Assembly (NCBI GenBank): GCA_963743825.1 | Contig: CAVURC010000003.1 | Location: 168,150-232,149, forward strand | DNA from: Sva-07 sp963743825 | GTDB lineage: Bacteria > Actinomycetota > Acidimicrobiia > Acidimicrobiales > Ilumatobacteraceae | Length of the DNA stretch: 64,000 nt | Direction: 5' to 3' | Shown: piece by piece, positions 1-7,944 of the stretch | Position numbering within the stretch: the stretch's first letter is position 1 | Layout: the number at the start of each line of letters is the position of its first letter | The notes under the pieces: generated by a model | Told to the model about the DNA's origin: nothing | The model's database searches: none | Seen by the model: only the letters and a program-made list of their open reading frames with translations | Program-made: the position numbers and the translations under genes

Positions 1-216
1 CGCCGGCTGCCCGCTGCTCCGGATCCGGCCCCCGCTCCCGCTCCGGCTCCCGCCCCGGCCCCGGCTCCCGCCCCGGCCCCGGCTCCCGCTCCGGCTCCGG
101 CTCCTGCTCCGGCCCCGGCTCCGGCTCCCGCTCCGGCTCCGGCTCCCGCTCCGGCCCCTGCACCGGCTCCCGCTCCGGCACCGCCCCCGCCCACCACGGC
201 GGCGTCAGGAGGATGA
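1..216 (+). CDS. C-terminal part of a (Pro-Ala)-repeat protein (5' end outside window)
   Basis: Frame 1 is open from the first base to TGA at 214-216. It reads a few residues, then 26 uninterrupted Pro-Ala dipeptides (25-180), then a short PPPP-TTAASGG tail. The stop overlaps the ApbE start (ATGA, 213-216), so the two are translationally coupled and the protein belongs to the ApbE/ferric-reductase operon. In actinobacterial operons of this kind the upstream partner is often an FMN-binding domain protein modified by ApbE. That identity is only an inference here because no folded domain is visible. The (PA)n tail is probably an extended linker or cell-wall-spanning segment. Confidence 0.7.
   Translation, partial: RRLPAAPDPAPAPAPAPAPAPAPAPAPAPAPAPAPAPAPAPAPAPAPAPAPAPAPAPAPAPPPPTTAASGG
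25..180 (+). repeat. CCGGCT-type 6-bp low-complexity repeat encoding (Pro-Ala)26
   Basis: The stretch is made only of proline (CCN) and alanine (GCN) codons, giving a hexanucleotide period with third-position variation. It lies in the coding frame of the partial upstream gene, so it is a coding repeat rather than an intergenic satellite. Confidence 0.9.
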
Positions 217-1130
217 CCGACATGTCCCCGTGGTCGATGGTGGTGTTCCGCGCGATGGCCAGCCCGTGCCGGATTGTCGCACCCACACCGAAACTCGCCG
301 CACACGGTCAGCATCTGATCGAGCAGCTCGAACGCAGTTGGAGTCGATTCGACCCGGCGAGCGAGGTGTCCGCGGTCAACGAGGCGGCCGGTCGTCTGAC
401 GATCGTTTCCGAGGTCACCTACGAGCTGATGTCGCTCGCGCAGCAGGCGCGGATCGCCACGCGCGGCGTGTTCAATCCGTTGATGCTCGACCAACTGGTC
501 GCCCTCGGCTACGACCGCACCTGGGACGCATTCGGTGATGACGCCCGTCCCCTGCGCGAGCCAATGTCGGTGATCGATGAACCGATTGTGCTCTTCCCCG
601 AGATCTCCGGGGTCTGTCTGCCTCCCGGAGCCCGGTTCGATCCGGGCGGAATCGGCAAGGGACTCGCCGGTGACATGGTGGCTGCTGCGCTGCTCGACGC
701 CGGTGCCGAGTCGGTGCAGATCGAACTCGGAGGCGACGTCCGTGTTGCCGGACCCGAGTGGGCTGGTGGCCTGTGGCGGGTCGCCGTCGACGACAACGAT
801 CACGGCGCCGCCAACCCGGCGACCATCACGTTGCCGGAAGGTGGGGTCGCGACGAGTAGCACCATGCGTCGTCGCTGGCGGCGCGGCGGCATCGATGTGC
901 ATCATCTGATCGACCCGCACACGGGATTGTCGGCGTCGACCGATCTTGACTCGGTCACGGTCGCGGCACCCACGCTGTGGTGGGCTGAAGTCATGGCGAA
1001 GGTGGCGTTGATCGGTGGATCGGAACGCGCACGGTCGATGTTCGGCGAGTACGACATGACGGCGGTGCTGGTGGGGAACGATCCGAATCACCGGTACGAA
1101 GTCATCTCACCGGGTACTGTCGCCGCATGA
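213..1130 (+). CDS. apbE: FAD:protein FMN transferase (ApbE family)
   Basis: A 305-aa ApbE-family protein that transfers FMN from FAD to a Thr/Ser of partner flavoproteins, normally outside the membrane. Visible motifs are the N-terminal MASPCRI strand, the FDPGGIGKGLAGD nucleotide loop (about residues 145-158), GGDVRVAG, and HHLIDPHTG. The late metal-binding segment reads WWAEVMAKVALIGG where the classical family has A-D-x-x-x-T; this Glu/Lys variant is, as I recall, common in actinobacterial ferric-reductase-linked ApbEs. ATG 213 overlaps the upstream stop, and the stop overlaps the next start (ATGA at 1127-1130), so all three genes form one transcriptional unit. An alternative start at 222 would remove only three residues. 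Confidence 0.9.
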   Translation: MTDMSPWSMVVFRAMASPCRIVAPTPKLAAHGQHLIEQLERSWSRFDPASEVSAVNEAAGRLTIVSEVTYELMSLAQQARIATRGVFNPLMLDQLVALGYDRTWDAFGDDARPLREPMSVIDEPIVLFPEISGVCLPPGARFDPGGIGKGLAGDMVAAALLDAGAESVQIELGGDVRVAGPEWAGGLWRVAVDDNDHGAANPATITLPEGGVATSSTMRRRWRRGGIDVHHLIDPHTGLSASTDLDSVTVAAPTLWWAEVMAKVALIGGSERARSMFGEYDMTAVLVGNDPNHRYEVISPGTVAA

Positions 1131-1714
1131 ACCCGCAGGTCTGGTGGTTCATCTCGCGTTCGTCGGGGATGATTGCGTGGGGTCTGCTGACGTTGTCGGT
1201 CTGCTGGGGACTCTTCATCTCGACCAAGGCCGTGGCCAAGGCGTCGAGCCCGGCGTGGCTACTCGATCTGCACCGGTATCTGGGCGGCACCGCCGTGCTG
1301 TTCACCGGGTTGCACCTGTTCGGGCTGGCAGCGGACAGTTACGTCAAATTCGGTTGGGCTGAGACGTTCATACCGATGGCATCGCCATGGAAGCCGGGAG
1401 CAGTGGCGTTCGGCATCGTCGGCTTTTACCTCTTGCTCGCGATCGAGGGAACGTCGTTGGCGATGAAGCGGCTTCCACGCCGCCTGTGGCGTTGGGTGCA
1501 CCACACCAGCCTCGTGCTGTACTTCGTTGCCACCTATCACGCGATCGCTGCCGGGACCGACAAGCAGAACGAAGTGTTCCGCATAGCGGCCCTTGCCTCC
1601 ATCAACATCGTGATGTTCCTGACCATCGTGTTGATCCTCGCGGCGCGCAAGGCGAAGCTGAGCCCGCCTCGGTCAACCCGGGTGCTGGCCGATGTCGGCA
1701 GTGTCGAGAGCTGA
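1127..1714 (+). CDS. Ferric reductase-like transmembrane protein
   Basis: 195 aa with about five or six hydrophobic helices and paired histidines typical of a haem-b ferric-reductase-like core: LHRYLGG...GLHLFGL in the second helix region and VHHTSLVLYFVATYHA later. It probably passes electrons across the membrane to, or from, a flavin carried by an ApbE-modified partner. It overlaps apbE by 4 bp and ends the operon. The C-terminus is short, basic and cytoplasmic, and no flavin/NAD domain is attached. The electron donor and acceptor are not visible. Confidence 0.82.
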   Translation: MNPQVWWFISRSSGMIAWGLLTLSVCWGLFISTKAVAKASSPAWLLDLHRYLGGTAVLFTGLHLFGLAADSYVKFGWAETFIPMASPWKPGAVAFGIVGFYLLLAIEGTSLAMKRLPRRLWRWVHHTSLVLYFVATYHAIAAGTDKQNEVFRIAALASINIVMFLTIVLILAARKAKLSPPRSTRVLADVGSVES

Positions 1715-1736
1715 ATCGACAACTCGGCCGGTCGGC

Positions 1737-2492
1737 TCAGTGGTCGACTGACGGGTTCTGTACTTCGAGGTCCAGCCCGCCCGCCTTGAGTTCGGCATGG
1801 AGTTCGCACTTGTTCTCCGCACTGCGCAGGACGATCTCGATCGACTGTGGGCCGTCGTCTGACACTGCTGCTTCGTAGCCCGGTCGGGCAGCGATGGTCA
1901 CAATTCGCACCGCGCCATTCTCGATCGACACGATGACGTCACCGCACTCGCTCGCGATCGTCTGGGAGACGGCCGGAGCAACGATCGCGGGAGGTGTCGC
2001 CATCGGAGGTGGAGTCGGAGCAGGTGGTGGTGGCGCGATCGTCGGAACCGGGGGCGTGGCACCCGGAGCGCGACCGTTGGCTGCGGGCGGCGCCGCATCG
2101 TCGGCTTCCGGCTCGACCGAGGACGTGGTCGGTTCTGGAGCAATGACCATCGCTGGGGGAGCGGGCGTGACGTCCGGGGCTTGCGTCGTCGGAGGTTCGG
2201 TTGTCGGTGGCGCGGTTGTCGTGGGCACGGGGGTCGGCTCGGGGAGGATCGACTGGCCGGTTTCGTCGTTGTTGACGGTGCGCAGCGTCGGGGGGTCCAT
2301 CGAGGTCGCCAGTGTGAGTGCACCCGCGCTCACGGCGGCCAACAGAGCGAGCGTTGTTGCGCCGGCGACGACACGGCGGCGATGACGGGCCCGCTGCATC
2401 GTCGGGCGAAGTTGCTGAAGCGCTGAGTGTGCGGTGAAGGACGGTTCCCCGCTGGAAAGCGCCTGTCGGATCCTGTCATCCTCGGGGGTCAT
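1737..2492 (-). CDS. Putative membrane-anchored anti-sigma factor / Pro-rich exported protein
   Basis: 251 aa. The first about 40 residues are cytoplasmic and charged (TPEDDRIRQALSSGEP), followed by a basic stretch, one transmembrane helix (VVAGATTLALLAAVSAGALTL), a long Pro/Thr/Ala-rich extracellular linker (about residues 80-165), and a small C-terminal domain with one Cys pair candidate. The start ATG overlaps the stop of the upstream ECF sigma gene by 4 bp, the usual arrangement for a sigma/anti-sigma pair. No zinc-binding HxxxCxxC anti-sigma motif is present, so the function rests on topology and context. Confidence 0.6.
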   Translation of the reverse strand: MTPEDDRIRQALSSGEPSFTAHSALQQLRPTMQRARHRRRVVAGATTLALLAAVSAGALTLATSMDPPTLRTVNNDETGQSILPEPTPVPTTTAPPTTEPPTTQAPDVTPAPPAMVIAPEPTTSSVEPEADDAAPPAANGRAPGATPPVPTIAPPPPAPTPPPMATPPAIVAPAVSQTIASECGDVIVSIENGAVRIVTIAARPGYEAAVSDDGPQSIEIVLRSAENKCELHAELKAGGLDLEVQNPSVDH

Positions 2493-2983
2493 GATGCGCC
2501 CGAATCACCGTCGAGAAGTGTGCGCAAGCCGTCTCGAGCGTGCGAGAGGTGGTATTTGACGGTCCCCTCGGTCAGTCCGACGATGGTGGCGATCTCCGCG
2601 ATGCTGCGATCGTCGACGTAGAACAGCGTCGCGACCTCGCGTTGGCGAGTCGGCAGTTGGTGGAGCAGGTCGCTTGCCATGGAGTCCGATGAATAGTGGT
2701 CGGACTGCGAGGCCAATGGTTCGGTCGGCAGCGTCTGCTCTCGTCGTCGCCGTTGTCGGTCGGATCGGAAGCTGTCATGACTCGCATTGATGGCGACTCG
2801 ACGGACCCAGGCTGACGGCGAGTCGTATCTTCGAATCCTCGACCACTTTGCGTACGCCTTGATGAAGGCTTCCTGCGTTGCGTCAGTGGCTCGCTCGTGG
2901 TCGCCGGTGGTGAGGACGAGGACGCTGAGTACTGCTTCGTAGTGGGCGAGGAAGAACTGCTCGAACTCGTCATCGCTCGACAT
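2489..2983 (-). CDS. ECF (SigE-like) RNA polymerase sigma factor
   Basis: About 164 aa with region 2 (EQFFLAHYEAVLSVLVLTTGDHERATDATQEAFIKAYAKW...WVRRVAINASHD) and region 4 (LPTRQREVATLFYVDDRSIAEIATIVGLTEGTVKYHLSHAR). ATG 2983 is chosen because a GGAGGGGG Shine-Dalgarno precedes it; a GTG 23 codons upstream has none and gives an untypical N-terminus. It is co-transcribed with the downstream membrane protein, its likely anti-sigma factor. It is clearly paralogous to the sigma gene just upstream (3172-3726). Confidence 0.88.
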   Translation of the reverse strand: MSSDDEFEQFFLAHYEAVLSVLVLTTGDHERATDATQEAFIKAYAKWSRIRRYDSPSAWVRRVAINASHDSFRSDRQRRRREQTLPTEPLASQSDHYSSDSMASDLLHQLPTRQREVATLFYVDDRSIAEIATIVGLTEGTVKYHLSHARDGLRTLLDGDSGAS

Positions 2984-3171
2984 CAGTGCCGCCCCCTCCA
3001 GCCAACGCAGCGGCGCGCCCGACCGCTGGGAGACGTACAGAGCAACCACCATGTCATGAACACGTTGCTGTGACCCGTTCGGGTTGGGTACGCGGACGAG
3101 GATCGGGTGAGAATCACCTCAGTGTGGCCGACGGTAGCCCCCGAACGCCGCACCGGGATCTCGCGCGGTTG

Positions 3172-3726
3172 TCAGCTCGGGTGGACGTGGCGGAGACGCT
3201 CTCGTGCCTCCGCGAGGTACGACTTGACGGTTCCACTGCTCACGGCGAGCCGTCGGGCGATGTCGTCGACGCTGCGATCCTCGACATAGAACAGTGTCGC
3301 GACCTCGCGCTGGCGGTGTGGGAGCCGATCGAGGAGTTCGCTGACGATTGCGTCCGCTTCGAAACGGTCGGCCGCTGACGGCTCGCTGGCTACCTCGAGC
3401 GTGGCCTCCCGGTCGCGGCGGCGCCGTTCGGATCGCAGTCGATCGCGGCTCACGTTGATCGCTATGCGCCGGACCCATGCGTCGGGAGCGTCGTAGGTGC
3501 GGATCACCGACCACCGTGCATGGGTCTTGATGAACGCGTCCTGTGCTGCATCCACCGCTGCTTCGTGGTTACCGGTCAGAGCATCGAGAGTTCGCAGGAT
3601 CGAGTCGTACTGGGCGACGAAGAACTGTTCGAACTCGGCCTCGAGTTCCGCGGCGGATCGCCGATCGGATCGTGGGGCGACGGGTTGACTCGCGAGAGTG
3701 TCGAAGGTGTCGTCAACAGGCTCCAC
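3172..3726 (-). CDS. ECF (SigE-like) RNA polymerase sigma factor, paralogue of the downstream one
   Basis: 184 aa, with region 2 (EFEQFFVAQYDSILRTLDALTGNHEAAVDAAQDAFIKTHARW) and region 4 (LPHRQREVATLFYVEDRSVDDIARRLAVSSGTVKSYLAEAR). Block for block it matches the sigma factor at 2489-2983, so the pair arose by tandem duplication. The GTG start at 3726 follows a TACTGT box by about 8 nt and lacks a Shine-Dalgarno, suggesting leaderless translation. No anti-sigma gene is directly attached; the one downstream could serve both. Confidence 0.85.
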   Translation of the reverse strand: MEPVDDTFDTLASQPVAPRSDRRSAAELEAEFEQFFVAQYDSILRTLDALTGNHEAAVDAAQDAFIKTHARWSVIRTYDAPDAWVRRIAINVSRDRLRSERRRRDREATLEVASEPSAADRFEADAIVSELLDRLPHRQREVATLFYVEDRSVDDIARRLAVSSGTVKSYLAEARERLRHVHPS

Positions 3727-3789
3727 TCACTCGGACAGTAGCGTCGATCTGTGGTGCGCGCGGGGGGTTTCGGGCCGACGTGGACCAAT

Positions 3790-3828
3790 GTTACCGGTGA
3801 GTAGACAATGCGGTTACCGGTGGGTAAC
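3790..3828. promoter_or_regulatory. Tandem operator (two GTTACCGGTGRGTA sites) at the acyl-CoA dehydrogenase promoter
   Basis: GTTACCGGTGGGTAAC at 3813-3828 is a perfect inverted repeat (GTTACC/GGTAAC around a 4-bp centre). A second copy, GTTACCGGTGAGTA at 3790-3803, lies 23 bp upstream centre to centre, about two helical turns. Both sit in the 30 bp before the dehydrogenase start, so binding would block initiation. The TTAC...GTAA form resembles sites of TetR-type fatty-acid regulators; the cognate protein is not in the window. Confidence 0.6.
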
Positions 3829-3836
3829 TTGTGGTC

Positions 3837-5049
3837 ATGACCGACTTCTCGCTGAACCTTTCCGAAGATCAGATCCAGATCCAGAAATGGGTCCACGACT
3901 TCGCCGAAGGCGTCATTCGACCCGTCGCCCACGAGTGGGACGAACGCGAGGAGTTCCCGTGGCCCGTCGTCGAGGAGGCTGCTCAGATCGGCCTGTACGG
4001 CGTCGACTTCCTGATGAACGCCATGGGCGACCCGACCGGGCTCACGCTTCCCGGTCGCGATCGAGGAACTCTTCTGGGGTGACGCCGGCATCGGTATGGC
4101 CATCATGGGTTCGGCGCTCGCTGCCGCCGGGATTGCCGGCAACGGCACGCCCGAGCAGATCATGGAGTGGGTGCCGCAGTGTTATGGCACGCCCGACAAG
4201 GTGCAGCTGGGCGCGTTCTGCGTGAGCGAGCCCGACGCCGGCTCCGACGTGTCGAGCCTGCGCACTCGCGCCGTCTACGACGAAGCGAACGACGAGTGGA
4301 CCCTCAACGGCACCAAGGCATGGATCACCAACGGCGGGATCGCCGATGTGCACGTGGTGGTCGCGAGCGTCGATCCCGCGCTGAAGTCGAAGGGCCAGGC
4401 AAGCTTCATCGTGCCGCCCGGCACCAAGGGCCTCTCGATGGGCCAGAAGTACAAGAAGCACGGCATTCGCGCCAGCCACACCTCCGAGGTCGTCCTCGAC
4501 GACGTGAAGGTGCCCGGCTCGTGCCTGCTCGGTGGCAAGGACAAGCTCGACGCCAAGCTGGCCCGTGCCCGTGAGAACGTGTCGTCCGGCAAGCAGCCGG
4601 CGATGGCAACCTTCGAGGCGACTCGACCCGCTGTCGGCGCCCAGGCGCTCGGCGTTGCCCGTGCTGCCTACGAGTACGCGCTCGACTACGCGAAGGAGCG
4701 CCACGCGTTCGGCAAGCCGATCATCATGAACCAGGCGATCGCGTTCAAGCTCGCCAACATGGCCACCGAGATCGACGCCAGCCGCCTGCTGATCTGGCGC
4801 GCGGCGTGGCTCGCCAAGAACGGCACGTTCAAGAACGGTGAGGGCTCGATGTCGAAGTGGAAGGCATCCGAGACCGCTGTCCGCGTGACCGAGGACGCCA
4901 TCCAGATCCTCGGTGGCTACGGCTACACCCGCGAGTACCCCGTCGAGCGCTGGCACCGTGACGCCAAGATCCACACGATCTTCGAAGGCACGAGCGAGAT
5001 CCAACAGCTGGTCATCTCCCGGGCGATATCAGGCCTGCGTATCGAGTGA
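3837..5049 (+). CDS. Acyl-CoA dehydrogenase, frame-disrupted near codon 72
   Basis: Flavin-dependent dehydrogenase that introduces the alpha,beta double bond in acyl-CoA thioesters. The first 83 codons (FSLNLSEDQIQIQKWVHDFAEG...) and the segment from 4096 belong to one protein. An extra C at 4050-4052 breaks the frame; without it the text reads LTLPVAIEELFWGDAGIGMAIM. Family marks are FCVSEPDAGSD (flavin/substrate loop), TNGGIADVHVV, YGYTREYPVERWHRDAK and the C-terminal IFEGTSEIQQLVISRAISG. Corrected length is about 403 aa, normal for the family. The last about 26 codons lie in the attL of the mobile element and are probably the element's own synonymous copy of the original gene end. Confidence 0.85.
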
Positions 5050-5064
5050 TTCTGTCGCTCGGCG
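4971..5064 (+). repeat. attL: left copy of the acyl-CoA dehydrogenase 3' end
   Basis: 94 bp matching 17430-17523 at 86 of 94 positions without gaps. A 23-bp block (5005-5027 = 17464-17486) is identical and is the likely crossover core. All six differences within the coding part are synonymous (Glu, Thr, Gln, Ile, Ser, Arg codons), so both copies encode the same C-terminal peptide. Confidence 0.82.
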
Positions 5065-5077
5065 CTTCGGCGCCGAG
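5058..5077 (+). terminator. TTCG-loop hairpin after the acyl-CoA dehydrogenase
   Basis: CTCGGCGC and GCGCCGAG form a perfect 8-bp stem with a TTCG tetraloop, starting 8 bp after the stop codon. There is no T-run, so it is either a GC-type actinobacterial terminator or an RNA-stabilising hairpin. It lies on the element side of attL and isolates the integrase gene from host transcription. Confidence 0.65.
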
Positions 5078-5157
5078 TTGACGAAATTCGGCCATCCCTA
5101 GAATCGTCCCTAGGGTTTTCCTGGCGAGTGTGACATCCCTGGCGTACTGTTGCCGGT

Positions 5158-6279
5158 GTGGCAACGCTGCGCGAGAAGAAGCCGGGGGTGTGGGAGGTGC
5201 GGGTTTTCACCGGCACCGACGCCCGCGGACGTCCCACGCAGATCTCGCGAACGGTCCGCGGCGGCAAACGTGACGCGCAACGTCTCGCTGCCTCGTTGGA
5301 GGTCGGTCCGGGGAGCGCGTCGGCCGCAGGCCGAAAGGTGGTCGATGTCCTCGACGCGTGGATCGATCAGAACCTCGACACGTGGGCGCCGTCGTCGGCG
5401 CGCGACCAGCAGAGTCGGGTGCGCTCGATCAAGCAGGACAAGATCGCCGAGATCCCGATCGCGCAGTTGTCGATCGCCGATGTCGAGAGGTGGCACACCC
5501 GCCTGCGTCGAGCGGGGCTGCAAGATGCCGGCATCCGCAACCAGCACGGTGCGTTGAGCGCTGCGCTCAACCAGGCGGTGCGTTGGGGGTGGGCGAGCCA
5601 GAACGTGGCGTCGCTCGCGCAGCGCAAGACCACCAAGAAGCCGCCGAGGGGAGTGATGTCGCTCGATGACGTCCGTGCGGTGATCGCAGCGGCGGCGGAG
5701 TTCGATCCGGCGGCGGCGTTGGCGCTGCGCCTCGCGGCGATGACCGGCGCGCGTCGTGCGGAGTTGGCGGCGTTCCAGTGGACCGACGTCGACGACGACG
5801 GGATGCTGACGATCGACTCGGCGATCGAGGTGATCCGCCACCCCGGTGAGCAGCGCGAGTTGCGTGACGCGCCGACCAAGACCGGCAATGCCCGCCGGCT
5901 CACGCTCGACCCCGACACGCTCAACGCGATCTGGGCACTGCGCCGAGAACGTGAGCCGTACGGTCCGTGGATGTTCGGCGTCGGTCCCGATCTCGTGCCG
6001 CCCGATCACATTGGTTGGTGGTGGACGCGGGCACGCAAGGCGTCGGGCATCGACATGAAGTGGCGCCTCCACGATCTGCGCCACTGGTCGGCGACGGTCT
6101 CGATCGGCCAGGGCCACGACGTCCGTACGGTCGCCGGCCGCCTCGGCCACTCCAACCCGGCGATGACGTTGCGCGTGTACGCACACGCCTTCGCCGCCGC
6201 CGACCAAGCGCTGGCCGCAGGTCTTGGTGACCTGCTCCGAGGGGATGAGTCCGATGAGTCGACGCTTCCGGCCGACTGA
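5158..6279 (+). CDS. int: Tyrosine recombinase / site-specific integrase
   Basis: 373 aa. The N-terminal arm-binding and SAM-like core-binding regions (about residues 1-155) precede the catalytic domain. Catalytic residues are visible: Arg in MTGARRAELA, HDLRHWSAT (H-x-x-R), LGRLGHSN-type His and the nucleophile Tyr in LRVYAHAF. GTG 5158 lies 8 nt after a TACTGT box with no Shine-Dalgarno, consistent with a leaderless message. Its position 109 bp inside attL is the standard arrangement for an integrase that recombines the dehydrogenase-derived att site. The 3' end overlaps the next gene. Confidence 0.9.
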   Translation: MATLREKKPGVWEVRVFTGTDARGRPTQISRTVRGGKRDAQRLAASLEVGPGSASAAGRKVVDVLDAWIDQNLDTWAPSSARDQQSRVRSIKQDKIAEIPIAQLSIADVERWHTRLRRAGLQDAGIRNQHGALSAALNQAVRWGWASQNVASLAQRKTTKKPPRGVMSLDDVRAVIAAAAEFDPAAALALRLAAMTGARRAELAAFQWTDVDDDGMLTIDSAIEVIRHPGEQRELRDAPTKTGNARRLTLDPDTLNAIWALRREREPYGPWMFGVGPDLVPPDHIGWWWTRARKASGIDMKWRLHDLRHWSATVSIGQGHDVRTVAGRLGHSNPAMTLRVYAHAFAAADQALAAGLGDLLRGDESDESTLPAD

Positions 6280-6799
6280 TGCCTACGTCGACGAGTCGAT
6301 CCGCGGGCGTCGGTACGTGATGGGCTGCGTGCTCGTCGAGGCTCGAAACCTTGCGACGCTTCGACCGGCCATCGATGCGTTGGCGAGCGGGGTGGCGCCG
6401 CGCATCCATTTCAACAATGACACCGATCGACAGAAGCGCCGGGTGCTCGACGCGGTCGCTGGGATGCCGATTGAGGTGTTCGCCACGCTCTGCACGAAAG
6501 GCCACAGCACGAACGAGTTCCAGGCGCGGGCGTCCTGCGTCGGCGAGATCGTTCGCCAGGTGCAGAGCAGGGGAGTGGCGAAGCTCGTACTCGAGAGCCG
6601 CCAGGACGACCGAGACGACGAGCGCGTGATCACTCGGACACGACAGCGAGAGCCTTCGCTCGTCTTCGAACACCGGATCGCCCGACACGAGCGAATGCTG
6701 TGGATCGCGGACGCTGTGACGTGGGCCGTCGGGTCAGGTCCGCAGTGGAGCGACCGGCTCGGCGACGTGTTGATCGACGTGATCGAAGTTCACCCCTGA
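6254..6799 (+). CDS. DUF3800-like hypothetical protein
   Basis: 181 aa. The N-terminal AYVDESIRGRRYVMGCVLV segment resembles the opening strand of DUF3800 proteins (Y-x-D-E-S, thought to have an RNase H-like fold). Further acidic residues follow at IHFNND and LVLESRQDDRDDERV, where that family keeps its second and third carboxylates. It overlaps the integrase end by 26 bp and is probably co-expressed with it. DUF3800 genes are frequent on phages and integrative elements. The biochemical role is unknown and the assignment is tentative. Confidence 0.55.
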   Translation: MSRRFRPTDAYVDESIRGRRYVMGCVLVEARNLATLRPAIDALASGVAPRIHFNNDTDRQKRRVLDAVAGMPIEVFATLCTKGHSTNEFQARASCVGEIVRQVQSRGVAKLVLESRQDDRDDERVITRTRQREPSLVFEHRIARHERMLWIADAVTWAVGSGPQWSDRLGDVLIDVIEVHP

Positions 6800-7175
6800 C
6801 AGCGCAGAACCCGGCTCCCCTACCCTTCCGGTAGGCAACCGGGTCCACTTTCTCCAGCGCTTGCCGGAGACAGCATCCAGTATGCGCCGACATTGCAGGA
6901 TTGGCAAGTCGGTTGTTGCGCAAGGTGAGCACGCTGAAGGCGTCGATGACCTGATCTGCGCGAGTCGAGCGAATCTCAGCTGAGGGTTCCGTCTCAACCG
7001 TGTCCGGGGATCCGGGACAGCCTGGAAGGTGTGAAGTTGGTCACAGCAGAATGTCCGTCTGGTGTCCGCTGGTGTCCGCCAGTATCCGCTGGTGTGCGCT
7101 CGTGCCGGATCGTCCGGAACCCCAACAAACACGGGGCTTGCAGGGTGAATGACATGGGTGTACTTCTGATGGTCC
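6800..7175. other. Intergenic region with iteron array, element module boundary
   Basis: 376 bp without a convincing gene, between the integrase/DUF3800 pair and the Xis-like gene. It holds the 10-bp iteron array (7049-7108). A stretch around 6820-6870 (TACCCTTCCGGTAGGC) could form a weak hairpin. The array's position suggests control of the Xis-like gene. Confidence 0.5.
7049..7108 (+). repeat. Tandem 10-bp iterons (consensus CTGGTGTCCG), five to six units
   Basis: From 7059 the text divides into CTGGTGTCCG, CTGGTGTCCG, CCAGTATCCG, CTGGTGTGCG and CTCGTGCCGG, with a degenerate unit before (ATGTCCGT). The exact 10-bp spacing places each unit about one helical turn from the next, as expected for cooperative binding of a small DNA-bending protein such as an excisionase. 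Confidence 0.75.
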
Positions 7176-7451
7176 ATGTCGTCGCAGGAGGACTTCGCTG
7201 AGTCAGAGGAGTACCCACTTCTCACGATGCGCGAGGCCACCAAGATCCTGCGCATCGGTCGCACGCTCGGCTACGCACTCGCTCACGAGTATCTGAACTC
7301 CGGGGGCACATCGGGCCTGCCGGTCATCCAGTTCAGCAAGGAGTGCTACCGGGTTCCTCGCTGGGCGCTGATGGAACTCGTGACGACCGGCCGGGTCGTG
7401 CGGCTGTGCGATGCGGAGGCACCCGTTGCGGGAGCCTCTGGTGCACGCTGA
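7176..7451 (+). CDS. Excisionase-like helix-turn-helix protein
   Basis: 91 aa. LLTMREATKILRIGRTLGYALAHEYL is a MerR/Xis-type helix-turn-helix, followed by the wing segment GLPVIQFSKECYRVPRWALMELV, the layout of DNA-binding excisionases of actinobacterial integrative elements. It would act as recombination directionality factor with the integrase and/or as repressor at the 10-bp iterons 70-120 bp upstream. The 3' end overlaps the next gene by 11 bp, suggesting coupling. Confidence 0.72.
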   Translation: MSSQEDFAESEEYPLLTMREATKILRIGRTLGYALAHEYLNSGGTSGLPVIQFSKECYRVPRWALMELVTTGRVVRLCDAEAPVAGASGAR

Positions 7452-7866
7452 CTCGAGCCACCGCAGCGTCGTGCTCGGTCCCCGGGCGCACCTGCTGCGC
7501 GCCCATGTCGGCACGACGGCGTGGTCCGTGCTCGAGGAGATGATGCAGCGCTCGACCGGCGACGATGATCACGTCGTCGCTCAGGTGTCGATCCGCTCGC
7601 TCGCATCCTCGCTCGGTCTTGCGAAGGACACCGTGGCTCGTGCCGTGCGTCGCCTCAGCGATCTCGGCGTGGTCGCCGCCGTACAAACTCGTTCCGATTC
7701 CGGCGTCTTCGATGCCGGCTCGTATCGGCTCGCGATTCCCGCCGAATGCCTCTCACTCGCGTGCCTGTCGCAGCCCCCTGCCCTCTCGTCCGCTCGTCCC
7801 CCTGCTGCTCCTCCCTCGTCGGCCCGCCGCTCGTCCGGCCAGCTCGCCCTCTCTCTCGAGGTCTGA
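7441..7866 (+). CDS. Winged-helix DNA-binding protein of the mobile element
   Basis: About 141 aa from GTG 7441, chosen because GGGAG lies six bases upstream; an ATG at 7411 is possible. VSIRSLASSLGLAKDTVARAVRRLSDLGVV is a winged helix-turn-helix. The C-terminal about 45 residues are Pro/Ser/Ala-rich and low in complexity, ending LALSLEV. It sits directly before the relaxase, so a role in controlling transfer or replication is plausible but not shown. Confidence 0.6.
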   Translation: MHADSSHRSVVLGPRAHLLRAHVGTTAWSVLEEMMQRSTGDDDHVVAQVSIRSLASSLGLAKDTVARAVRRLSDLGVVAAVQTRSDSGVFDAGSYRLAIPAECLSLACLSQPPALSSARPPAAPPSSARRSSGQLALSLEV

Positions 7867-7944
7867 GGTCCCTTCCGTGTTCGTCTCTCGCTTCGCTCCT
7901 GTTTCAAGGTTCAGACAGGTGCCCGCGGGCTGGTGGGAGTTGTC

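Noticed and set aside
5110..6207. Long ORF opposite the integrase
   Set aside because: Shadow ORF; the integrase has all catalytic residues on the plus strand.
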